NCBI GenBank assembly: GCA_025464425.1
Contig: JAODGV010000039.1
Coordinates: 1 to 8,288, forward strand
Source: Methanosarcinales archaeon
GTDB taxonomy: Archaea; Halobacteriota; Syntropharchaeia; Alkanophagales; Methanospirareceae
Reading direction: 5' to 3'
DNA length: 8,288 bases
Each line of letters begins with the position of its first letter. Within the stretch, counting starts at the first letter, position 1. Both the position numbers and the translations under genes were made by a program. This document shows positions 1-5,837 of this stretch, one piece after another. Below the pieces are notes generated by a model. That model was not told the origin of the DNA, did not search any database, and saw only the letters and a list, made by a program, of their open reading frames with translations.

Positions 1-96
1 CATTATATCCGCATTGCGTATATCCTCCTTTGGCAGTATATCCGCAGTATTGCATATATACATCCCCGTGGATGAACCAAAACATACACCAATCAT
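1..96 (-). CDS. 5' end of an unidentified gene, cut by the left edge (first 32 codons)
   Basis: An uninterrupted reading frame starts at the ATG at 96-94 and stays open to base 1. A GGTG Shine-Dalgarno match (107-104) lies 7 bases upstream. It begins only 4 bases after the stop of the NDH-2-like gene, so it would be the next gene of the same operon. The peptide begins MIGVCFGSSTGMYIC and continues with NTADILPKED and RNADIM. Isoleucine codons are mostly ATA, as in the neighbours. The SSTG stretch after a hydrophobic beta strand vaguely recalls a flavodoxin phosphate loop, but the usual following threonine is absent and 32 residues are too few to assign a family. Function unknown. The short span means a chance frame is possible, but position, ribosome site and codon use argue for a real gene. 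Confidence 0.5.
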   Translation of the reverse strand, partial: MIGVCFGSSTGMYICNTADILPKEDIRNADIM

Positions 97-100
97 CTGT

Positions 101-1189
101 TTACACCACCCCGAACCGCTTCATATACCTGCGTTCTATATATTTCTTCAATTTATATGCGCAGAACGAGACTGTTAGTCCACGATAATACATAACCGCA
201 GTGCCACCGCCGAGAGATATTATCGCTCGCGGATTCTGTACCGTGTTCTTCGGACGGTATATCCTCAATTTAGCACCCTTCATCGCTCTTATTATGTTCG
301 CGGCTGCTGTCCTGCCCTGTCTCTCCGCTTCCTCCACGTTCTGACCCGAACGTATCCCGTTGAGTTCAAAATATGCGTTGTCACCCACTGCAAACACATT
401 GCGCATACCATCAATCCTGAGATACGGGTCTACTTTCAGCCAGCCCTTAGCTTTTGGCGCTTTGAGCTGCTCAAGCACACGTGCAGGTCCCAGTCCAGCA
501 GTCCATATGAGGATATCGTATGGCAATCTATACCCTTCATCCAGTATCAGCTCGTCTTCCCTTACTTCCTTCACTCTACTGCCCGTCAGAACCCTCACAC
601 CCCTGTCCATCAATCTCCTGGTGACAATCGAGGCGATATTTGCCGCGGGAAATGCGGGCAGTACCCGTTGCATCATCTCCACGAGATATACCTGCAAGTG
701 CGATCTCGCTGCTGCAACTTCACCTGCAACTTCCACTCCCGTTAAGCCCGCACCGATGACCACCACGTTACCGTGTGCTTCGTCAAGTGCATGCTTCGTC
801 ATTATCGCACCCTCCTGGGTGTTCACACAATACGAATACGATTCCGCACCGGGTATACCAAAGAACGCCTGTTCTCCTCCGACTGCAACCACAAGATAGT
901 CATAGGCTATACTTCCTGACTTCGTCTTAACCGCTCTGGCTGCGAAATCCACATCAGTAACCTCGGTGTTCATGAACTCTGCGTTTATTTGCCCGGCAAA
1001 GCTGCGTAAATCCGCAGAGATCTCATCGGGTGTTACCGCACCGCTCAATATCTCAGGATGCGCTACCTGATACTCAAACCTCGTTCTTCGGTCTACCATT
1101 GTAATCTCAACCTCATCCGAGAGCTTCCGCAATTCAGAAGCTACTTCCAGACCTCCAAAGCCACAGCCTAATATGACAACACTGCTCAT
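101..1189 (-). CDS. NDH-2-like FAD/NAD(P)-dependent oxidoreductase
   Basis: This 362-residue flavoprotein belongs to the pyridine nucleotide-disulfide oxidoreductase superfamily, closest in feel to type II NADH dehydrogenase (COG1252). Seen: an N-terminal FAD Rossmann motif GCGFGG at 8-13 with the acidic strand end VDRR at 32-35; DYLVVAVGG at 97-105; a second, NAD(P)H-binding Rossmann motif GAGLTG at 146-151; and the flavin-closing motif VFAVGDNA at 265-272. The C-terminal segment is basic and aromatic (KKYIERRYMKRF), like the membrane-touching tail of NDH-2. It is somewhat shorter than bacterial NDH-2 enzymes (about 400-430). The only cysteines I see in the catalytic half are Cys9 and Cys121, so the cysteine set of sulfide:quinone reductase is not evident. 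Its ATG overlaps the GTPase stop (ATGA, 4 bases) with no clear ribosome site, implying translational coupling. Electron acceptor and true substrate cannot be read from the sequence; the superfamily assignment is firm. Confidence 0.88.
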   Translation of the reverse strand: MSSVVILGCGFGGLEVASELRKLSDEVEITMVDRRTRFEYQVAHPEILSGAVTPDEISADLRSFAGQINAEFMNTEVTDVDFAARAVKTKSGSIAYDYLVVAVGGEQAFFGIPGAESYSYCVNTQEGAIMTKHALDEAHGNVVVIGAGLTGVEVAGEVAAARSHLQVYLVEMMQRVLPAFPAANIASIVTRRLMDRGVRVLTGSRVKEVREDELILDEGYRLPYDILIWTAGLGPARVLEQLKAPKAKGWLKVDPYLRIDGMRNVFAVGDNAYFELNGIRSGQNVEEAERQGRTAAANIIRAMKGAKLRIYRPKNTVQNPRAIISLGGGTAVMYYRGLTVSFCAYKLKKYIERRYMKRFGVV

Positions 1190-2373
1190 CTCTGTGCATA
1201 GACCACTTTAATAACGTCGCCGTCCACCAGCTCGTAATGTTCACCCAGTCGCCGCTTCGTTCGCGCATCAATAGCGAACAGGAACCCCTCGCCTATATCG
1301 GTATGTACGGCATAAGCAAGGTCTTTCGCAATACTACCGCGTTTCATGAGGTATGCATCCGGCAGAATCCGACCCGAAGAATCGGTGAATTTGTGCTCAT
1401 CCTCTACTGGATAAACAACTATATAATCCAGCAGCTGAAATACCACACGGTTTAGCACTTCCTGGACTCCTGTACTGCCATAAGTTGCGAGTAACCCCTT
1501 TAGCTTATCAAGAGCCGCACGTTGCTCAGCACTGACCGTATGCCGTATCTCGAAATCAGAGTCACCGGGCAGATATTCGATGAATTCGTTCTTCGCTGCC
1601 GTGCGCAATGCGAGTTCCGCTGCCGCAGAACACGGTATCACGATCTCACCCTCCGCTTCCGCTACAAGCTTGTCCATCACGCTCTGTGGTACCAGATCCG
1701 CTTTGTTCGCCGCGATTACCATCTTCTTGCTCTCCTTTATCAGCTCTGCTGCGAGCTTCTTCAATGCCGGCTCGTCCCACGAACGGTGGTCATCAGGGAT
1801 GCGTGAGTGTGCGATAGCTGCTCTTACCTGCCACTCAGTCACACCCACACCCGCTAATTGCTCGGCAATCAATCGTTCTATCTTTGTACCTTCCAGTTCC
1901 GCCTTCCTCGCCAGTTTACGCCAGTTCCTGCTCAATATCCCGAATACCCACATGGTCAGCTCCTCTTTGAAGAATCTTATATCCTCCATCGGGTCATGAC
2001 TGCCTGCTTCTACCACGTTACCATCTGCGTCTGTGCCACCCGAGGCATCCACAACGTTTATTATCGCCTCCGCACGTCTGAGTTCGTCAAGGAACTCATT
2101 GCCCAGCCCCCGACCCTCGTGTGCTCCTCGTACAAGCCCCGCAACGTCTATCAGCTCAACCGGGACGAACCTTGTACCACGAATGCAATTACCACAGCTG
2201 CCATCGTTCAACAGCTCCTTACACGGGCAGGGCACACGGACATGTGCGATACCCACGTTTGGCGAGATGGTCGTGAACGGATAAGCGGCTATCTCGGCAT
2301 CTGCGAGTGTGGAAGCCTTAAAAAATGTGGATTTACCCGAATTTGGCTTGCCTGCTATCGCTATTGTTATCAT
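1186..2373 (-). CDS. Ygr210/YchF-like GTPase with C-terminal TGS domain
   Basis: A 395-residue GTP-binding protein of the Obg/YchF group (COG0012 type). Seen: P-loop GKPNSGKST at 8-16; switch I threonines at 34-35; G3 DVAG at 76-79 followed by a glycine-rich Obg-like switch (GAHEGRGLGN); G4 NKAD at 223-226; G5 CSA at 248-250; and a TGS domain from about 316 to the end (VVYPVEDEHKFTDSSG). True YchF replaces NKxD with NxxE and prefers ATP. The intact NKAD here places it in the Ygr210-like branch found in archaea and eukaryotes and predicts GTP specificity. Cysteines 49, 51, 60 and 63 form a C-x-C...C-x2-C cluster between G1 and G3 that could bind a metal. Members of this class are generally ribosome- or translation-associated, but the exact role is not established here. 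The start overlaps the UPF0147 stop (ATGA), indicating coupled translation. Confidence 0.93.
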   Translation of the reverse strand: MITIAIAGKPNSGKSTFFKASTLADAEIAAYPFTTISPNVGIAHVRVPCPCKELLNDGSCGNCIRGTRFVPVELIDVAGLVRGAHEGRGLGNEFLDELRRAEAIINVVDASGGTDADGNVVEAGSHDPMEDIRFFKEELTMWVFGILSRNWRKLARKAELEGTKIERLIAEQLAGVGVTEWQVRAAIAHSRIPDDHRSWDEPALKKLAAELIKESKKMVIAANKADLVPQSVMDKLVAEAEGEIVIPCSAAAELALRTAAKNEFIEYLPGDSDFEIRHTVSAEQRAALDKLKGLLATYGSTGVQEVLNRVVFQLLDYIVVYPVEDEHKFTDSSGRILPDAYLMKRGSIAKDLAYAVHTDIGEGFLFAIDARTKRRLGEHYELVDGDVIKVVYAQR

Positions 2374-2642
2374 TCCTCAACGGAAATCGTTTCTAAATGG
2401 CTTACCACACTCCATAACGCTGTTCGGGTATGAGATGGTATATTTGGATTGGAATTCAGTTCCTCGATATCGGAAATCACCGCCGCGGCTCTAACCGCCA
2501 GTGATTCTCCATTGTCCTGCAACTTGTTCTTCAACATGCTCAGTGATTTCCTTATGTTACGAGGAACTGTGATGTCTCCTATCATCTCTTCCAGCATCTC
2601 TGTACAGCTCTTTAACACCTCTTCCTTTTCTGCATCTTCCAT
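2370..2642 (-). CDS. UPF0147 family protein
   Basis: A 90-residue, wholly alpha-helical-looking protein matching the archaeal family UPF0147 by its hallmark stretches: VPRNIRKSL (about residues 26-34), ESLAVRAAAVISDIEE, and NPNIPSHTRTALW with SVVSHLE near the end. Length is normal for the family. No enzyme motif, signal or membrane segment is visible, and function is unknown. The ATG is preceded 8 bases upstream by a perfect AGGAGGTG ribosome-binding site (2658-2651), one of the strongest in the window, which fixes the start. The stop overlaps the GTPase start by 4 bases, so the two are probably made in fixed proportion. The gene follows hemA after a 35-base gap. Confidence 0.92.
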   Translation of the reverse strand: MEDAEKEEVLKSCTEMLEEMIGDITVPRNIRKSLSMLKNKLQDNGESLAVRAAAVISDIEELNSNPNIPSHTRTALWSVVSHLETISVEE

Positions 2643-2677
2643 ATCGCACTCACCTCCTATCCGATGTTAAATGTTGT

Positions 2678-3955
2678 TTAATTAAAACGATTAGTGCTTT
2701 TTCTCTCTTCTTTATTTGCCTGACCATGCTCTAACTCGTCCATGAAGAAATCTATAAAGTCCGCTTTACATCCCTCATTATCATCTATATTGAGAGCATA
2801 ACGCCTGAGTATCTCAACAGGGAGGTGCAGCGTCTTCGAGAGCACCGCATGTGAGAAAGCATCCAGTATCTCCTCAGGATCGCGCCCACTTTTCAGGTAT
2901 CGCAGCGCCTTATGCTTCTCACCCGCACTTATCTCTGCCCCATACTGATATAACCGCCCTATGAGCTTTTCAACTCGATGCCGGGCTAAAATCTTCTTGA
3001 ATAGTTCTATCTCCTCTTCTATTATCTTCTCCACTTTACCCACCTCAGACAGCCGCTTCTTCAGGTTCTCTTCGCTTATCTCATACAGACTATCCAGATC
3101 GTACAGCTCGATGCCTTCGATCTCGCCCACGCGCTCATCCACATCCTTTGGATTTGCGATATCTATGATCAGTAGCACGTTCTTATTCGTACGATGCCCC
3201 ATCACACGTCTCATCATCTCATAATCAAGTATGTAATGCGGTGCCGAGGTTGTACATATAACGACATCGCAGCATGATAGCCACTTCTCTGTCTCATCCA
3301 GCCGGGCTGCCCGACCTCCGACCTCTGCCGCCAGCCGTTTCGCACGCTCAAATGTACGATTGGCAATGAACATCGCCCTTAATTTCTTCTCCGATATCGC
3401 CCTCGCTACCAGTGTGCCCATCTCGCCGGCACCTATCACAAGAATGCTCTTGCCGTCCAGACCCCATGTGATATATTCCGCGAGTTCAACCGCGGCAGAG
3501 CCGATAGAGACCGAGCCTTCGTTTATCCGCGTCTCCTGCCTCGCTCGCTTACCAACCTTTATCGCTCTATCAAATGCGAGGTTCAGCAGGTCATCCAGAT
3601 GACCCGACTTCTTACTGTCCTGATAGCTCTTCTTTACCTGCCCCAGTATCTGGTCTTCACCCACTATCATCGATTCTAACCCGCAGGCAACACGCATGAG
3701 ATGCTCTAACGCGTCCTTACCGGTGAATATACCCCCCTTTTCCAGCTTCAAACGTTCAAGTACGCCTTCCAGAATCTCTCCAGGATTATCTGCACTTATG
3801 TACACCTCCACTCGATTGCATGTATTTATTATCACAAACCCCCGGATCTGGGTGTTCTGTGCGAATAGCTCGGGTTTTATACGCTGAGCTACCTCTTCAA
3901 GCTCCTCCACACTACACTTCTTGTGTGAGAACCATAAGGTGCCGAGTTTATGCAT
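2678..3955 (-). CDS. hemA: Glutamyl-tRNA reductase (GluTR)
   Basis: This cytosolic enzyme reduces Glu-tRNA(Glu) with NADPH to glutamate-1-semialdehyde, the first committed step of C5-pathway tetrapyrrole synthesis. In archaea this feeds siroheme, cobamides, F430 and heme. I use the ATG at 3955 (425 residues). Seen: N-terminal catalytic domain with the nucleophilic cysteine in NTCNRVE (Cys46); the family signature GLESMIVGEDQILGQVK at about 92-108; an NADPH Rossmann motif GAGEMG at 175-180; and a helical C-terminal dimerisation region with basic residues. Length is normal. A longer frame starting at TTG 3967 or GTG 3964 (429 or 428 residues) exists. ATG 3955 is favoured because GGTGAT (3965-3960) sits 4 bases upstream and the overlap with the upstream gene drops to 8 bases. 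It directly follows the precorrin-2 dehydrogenase gene, with which it shares a pathway. Confidence 0.96.
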   Translation of the reverse strand: MHKLGTLWFSHKKCSVEELEEVAQRIKPELFAQNTQIRGFVIINTCNRVEVYISADNPGEILEGVLERLKLEKGGIFTGKDALEHLMRVACGLESMIVGEDQILGQVKKSYQDSKKSGHLDDLLNLAFDRAIKVGKRARQETRINEGSVSIGSAAVELAEYITWGLDGKSILVIGAGEMGTLVARAISEKKLRAMFIANRTFERAKRLAAEVGGRAARLDETEKWLSCCDVVICTTSAPHYILDYEMMRRVMGHRTNKNVLLIIDIANPKDVDERVGEIEGIELYDLDSLYEISEENLKKRLSEVGKVEKIIEEEIELFKKILARHRVEKLIGRLYQYGAEISAGEKHKALRYLKSGRDPEEILDAFSHAVLSKTLHLPVEILRRYALNIDDNEGCKADFIDFFMDELEHGQANKEERKSTNRFN

Positions 3956-4586
3956 ATCTATCACCAATAATCTTCAATATAAGTTCTTCTGCAACTGCCA
4001 GCGGTGCATCAAGAGCAGCCCAGCAATCCGGGTCACGGAGAACCCGGTACAATATCTCGTGTCTGCGTGCTTCATCCTTTATAATAGCTCTCAAATCCTC
4101 CCTCAGCTTTGACTCTACCTCCAGCATCTTCTCCTCACGTTCGCCAATGAGCGGCGTTATCTTCTCCCGCATGTAGCGTGCCATTGCGGGTACCTTACCA
4201 TCGGTGGATATGGAGATGATGAAGCCGTGCCTGTGTATGACCGAACCCATAAAGACATCCCCTTCGTGCCCGTAATTGGTAAGTACATTGAACCTGCGCG
4301 CTTCTCTGAAGATGCGTTCGTTCAGAGCCTCGTCGCTCGTACATATTATAGCCATAAAAGCGCCTTCAAGCCGAAGGTCTGTCTCACGCCACAGATCGCA
4401 CCTGGTACACTTCACTTTACCCGCTTCTGCGAACTTCTCTATCCCTGGTGTGAATTCACGACTGTAAACCTCAATTACGGCATTCGAGGTGGTATCCAGT
4501 ATCTGACGTATCTTACGCTCTGCAACCGTTCCAGCACCAAAGACCACTATCCGCTTGCCTGCTGCATCAACATACAACGGGAGCAT
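3948..4586 (-). CDS. Precorrin-2 dehydrogenase / sirohydrochlorin ferrochelatase (Met8p/CysG N-domain type)
   Basis: A 212-residue enzyme of the siroheme branch. It oxidises precorrin-2 to sirohydrochlorin with NAD+ and, in bifunctional relatives, inserts iron. Seen: an N-terminal PLYVDAAGKRIVVFGAG start with the dinucleotide motif GAGTVAERK at 17-25; VYSREFTP at 40-47; a central NYGHEGDVFMGSVIHRHG segment at 104-121; and ISTDGKVPAMARYMREKI at 126-143, which matches the family's S-x-G-x-x-P-x-x-A-R-x-x-R-E signature. A helical tail completes it. The usual NVVDD-like segment carrying the catalytic aspartate is altered to NYGHEGD; Asp110 could stand in. Cys60 and Cys63 form a C-x2-C. It is the first gene of the minus-strand cluster and overlaps hemA by 8 bases. 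No Shine-Dalgarno site precedes the ATG, and a TATA-like box centred 27 bases upstream suggests a leaderless transcript. Confidence 0.88.
   Translation of the reverse strand: MLPLYVDAAGKRIVVFGAGTVAERKIRQILDTTSNAVIEVYSREFTPGIEKFAEAGKVKCTRCDLWRETDLRLEGAFMAIICTSDEALNERIFREARRFNVLTNYGHEGDVFMGSVIHRHGFIISISTDGKVPAMARYMREKITPLIGEREEKMLEVESKLREDLRAIIKDEARRHEILYRVLRDPDCWAALDAPLAVAEELILKIIGDRYA
3960..3965 (-). promoter_or_regulatory. Shine-Dalgarno site deciding the hemA start
   Basis: GGTGAT on the minus strand is a six-base complement of the archaeal 16S tail and lies 4 bases before the ATG at 3955. It lies inside the end of the upstream gene, so ribosomes finishing that gene could re-initiate here. 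Its presence favours ATG 3955 over the TTG/GTG starts at 3967 and 3964, which would include the site in the coding region. Confidence 0.5.
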
Positions 4587-4607
4587 ATAATAATTAAGTT
4601 GTGTTCG

Positions 4608-4618
4608 TATTTTTAAAA
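4608..4618 (-). promoter_or_regulatory. TATA-box promoter of the tetrapyrrole/GTPase operon
   Basis: The minus strand reads TTTTAAAAATA, preceded by a purine-rich CAAAAAG that fits a TFB recognition element. Its centre is 27 bases before the ATG at 4586, the normal archaeal TATA-to-start-site distance, and no Shine-Dalgarno sequence precedes that ATG. Transcription would begin at or next to the start codon (leaderless). Position-based prediction only. Confidence 0.55.
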
Positions 4619-4697
4619 CTTTTTGTTTTTTCTTCCTCCCGGTAATCCTTAAATTCGGTCTTAATGGGGGCTATAAAATGCCTGCACGAAGTGAATC

Positions 4698-4708
4698 TTT
4701 TTTAAAAA
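4698..4708 (+). promoter_or_regulatory. TATA-like box of purS
   Basis: The sequence TTTTTTAAAAA is centred 28 bases before the purS ATG at 4731. As no ribosome-binding site precedes that ATG, a leaderless transcript is the simplest reading. An alternative TATAAAA at 4672-4678 would give a leader of about 30 bases. Confidence 0.45.
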
Positions 4709-4730
4709 CCCTAATTCTTTATGACGAGTG

Positions 4731-4979
4731 ATGAAAGTGGAAGTGAGGATAAAGCTGAAGCAGGGAGTTGCAGATCCTGAAGGAGAGAACACGATGAAGG
4801 CGTTAAAACTGCTGGGCTTCTCCAGTGTTAACTCGGTGAAAACCGTGAAGACGTTCATAATAGACTTGAGTGAGGAAGATGAGAATAGAGCGAGGGCAGG
4901 GGTAGAAGAGATGTGTGAGAAACTCCTTGCCAATCCTGTCATACATGAGTATGAGATAAGAATCATTGAGAGGGAGTAG
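4731..4979 (+). CDS. purS: Phosphoribosylformylglycinamidine synthase subunit PurS
   Basis: An 82-residue small subunit of the PurS-PurQ-PurL complex, which turns FGAR, glutamine and ATP into FGAM in purine synthesis. PurS dimers bridge the glutaminase (PurQ) and synthetase (PurL). Seen: the family's opening VEVRIKLKQGVADPEGENTM (residues 3-22), then ALKLLGFSSVNSVKTVKTF, and the diagnostic C-terminal MCEKLLANPVIHEYEI. Length is standard for stand-alone PurS. I start at ATG 4731; a GTG directly in front (4728) would add one residue. No Shine-Dalgarno site is present and the start fits a leaderless transcript. purQ and purL, often adjacent in other genomes, are not in this window, so they must lie elsewhere. 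The next gene, a slipin, is functionally unrelated. Confidence 0.93.
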   Translation: MKVEVRIKLKQGVADPEGENTMKALKLLGFSSVNSVKTVKTFIIDLSEEDENRARAGVEEMCEKLLANPVIHEYEIRIIERE

Positions 4980-4992
4980 ATACACACGGAAG

Positions 4993-5033
4993 ATATATAT
5001 GGATGCAAGGCATTGATTGAGAATAGGAGGTGA
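4993..5033 (+). promoter_or_regulatory. Putative promoter and strong ribosome-binding site of the slipin gene
   Basis: An ATATATAT box at 4993-5000 would place a transcription start near 5023. AGGAGGTGA at 5025-5033 is a nine-base match to the archaeal anti-Shine-Dalgarno sequence, 9 bases before the ATG at 5043. The slipin gene therefore probably has its own promoter and high translation, although read-through from purS (63 bases upstream) is possible. Confidence 0.5.
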
Positions 5034-5042
5034 AAAGTAAAA

Positions 5043-5801
5043 ATGGCTTTAGGATTGCTTATAGCTGGAATAGTGATCTTTGGGCTGATATTGCTGGCTT
5101 CTTCGATAAAAGTGGTCAAGGAATACGAACGGGGTGTTATCTTTAGACTCGGACGGCTCGTGGGTGCAAGGGGACCCGGGCTATTCCTGATTATACCGAT
5201 ATTCGAGACCATGGTGAAGATAGACCTCAGGGTTATGGTGTTTGACGTACCGCCACAGGAAGTCATAACCAGGGATAACGTTACTACGCGAGTCAACGCG
5301 GTCGTGTACTACCGTGTTATGGATCCTGAGAAGGCAGTAACTGCGGTGGAGCGATACGATTATGCCACATCTCAGATCGCACTGACAACGATAAGAGGAG
5401 TGATAGGGCAGGCGGAGCTGGATGAGTTACTCGCCGAGCGTGATAAATTGAACCAGAGATTGCAGGAGATAATTGACGAGGCGACCGATCCATGGGGCAT
5501 AAAGGTCTCTGCTGTTGAGATAAAGGACGTGGAACTGCCAAAGGAGATGCAGCGTGCTATGGCTGCGCAGGCAGAAGCGGAACGTGACAAGCGAGCACGG
5601 ATAATAACAGCCGAAGCGGAGTTCCAGGCGGCAAAGAAGATCGCGGAAGCAGCGAGTGTGCTCGAATCAGAGAAGGGCGGGATGTTCATCAGGGCGCTGC
5701 AGATGATAAAAGAAGCTACGGAAGAGAAGGCTACTACTGTAATCATTCCGTTCCCGATAGAGATGCTCGAAGCTCTGGGCTATCAGGTACTCAAGAAGTA
5801 A
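5043..5801 (+). CDS. Slipin (stomatin-like SPFH/Band 7 membrane protein)
   Basis: A 252-residue stomatin/prohibitin-family protein. These form oligomeric rings at the membrane and are linked to membrane microdomains and to membrane protease control. Seen: one N-terminal hydrophobic segment at about 3-22; the SPFH entry YERGVIFRLGR at 28-38 followed by GPGLFLIIP; the core KIDLRVMVFDVPPQEVITRD; then DELLAERDKLNQRLQEIID; and a long charged alanine-rich helix (AMAAQAEAERDKRARIITAE), a typical slipin coiled coil. A hydrophobic C-terminal tail (VIIPFPIEMLEALG) follows. Length fits the family. The single segment and basic residues after it suggest the body is cytoplasmic, but hairpin insertion is also known. 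Many prokaryotic slipins sit beside an NfeD-family gene; none is visible here. An excellent ribosome site fixes the start. Confidence 0.95.
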   Translation: MALGLLIAGIVIFGLILLASSIKVVKEYERGVIFRLGRLVGARGPGLFLIIPIFETMVKIDLRVMVFDVPPQEVITRDNVTTRVNAVVYYRVMDPEKAVTAVERYDYATSQIALTTIRGVIGQAELDELLAERDKLNQRLQEIIDEATDPWGIKVSAVEIKDVELPKEMQRAMAAQAEAERDKRARIITAEAEFQAAKKIAEAASVLESEKGGMFIRALQMIKEATEEKATTVIIPFPIEMLEALGYQVLKK

Positions 5802-5806
5802 CTGGG

Positions 5807-5813
5807 TTTATTT
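5807..5813 (+). promoter_or_regulatory. Possible TATA box of moeA
   Basis: TTTATTT lies just after the slipin stop, with its centre 28 bases before the ATG at 5838. Because no Shine-Dalgarno site precedes either candidate moeA start, a leaderless transcript from this box is plausible and supports ATG 5838. Weak evidence on its own. Confidence 0.35.
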
Positions 5814-5837
5814 GTGAGACCATATTTGTCAATCTAT

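Larger units (their letters stand above)
4587..4730. other. Divergent intergenic region between the siroheme gene and purS
   Basis: A 144-base, T/A-rich spacer holding back-to-back promoters: a minus-strand TATA-like box at 4608-4618 and plus-strand candidates at 4672-4678 (TATAAAA) and 4698-4708. The middle (4619-4640) is a T-rich run. No RNA gene or convincing protein gene is visible. A 17-codon frame at 4678-4731 that ends in a TGATG overlap with purS is noted among the findings. Confidence 0.6.

Noticed and set aside
1..14. Minus-strand ATG at 14-12, ideally spaced from AAGGAGGA at 30-23
   Set aside because: The frame reads ATG CGG ATA TAA and stops after three codons; the purine-rich stretch is better explained as codons of the frame starting at 96.
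360..899. A 179-codon plus-strand frame opposite the oxidoreductase
   Set aside because: Low-complexity Ser/Thr composition and full overlap with a gene that has clear FAD and NAD motifs.
101..1189. Sulfide:quinone oxidoreductase
   Set aside because: The paired catalytic cysteines of that family are not apparent; only general NDH-2-like features are seen.
1186..2373. True YchF (OLA1-type ATPase)
   Set aside because: NKAD at 223-226 is intact, whereas YchF/OLA1 has NxxE; the cysteine-containing insert and TGS layout fit the Ygr210 branch.
1858..2433. A 191-codon plus-strand frame opposite the GTPase
   Set aside because: The opposite strand carries intact GTPase motifs; the frame itself has no recognisable domain.
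4731..4979. Elongation factor aEF-1beta, considered from its size and KVEVRIKL start
   Set aside because: The end MCEKLLANPVIHEYEI and the LKQGVADPEG opening are PurS hallmarks; the EF-1beta pattern does not fit.
4661..5296. A 211-codon minus-strand frame opposite purS and the slipin start
   Set aside because: It is serine/isoleucine-rich, lies opposite two well-supported genes and shows no family features; a shadow frame.
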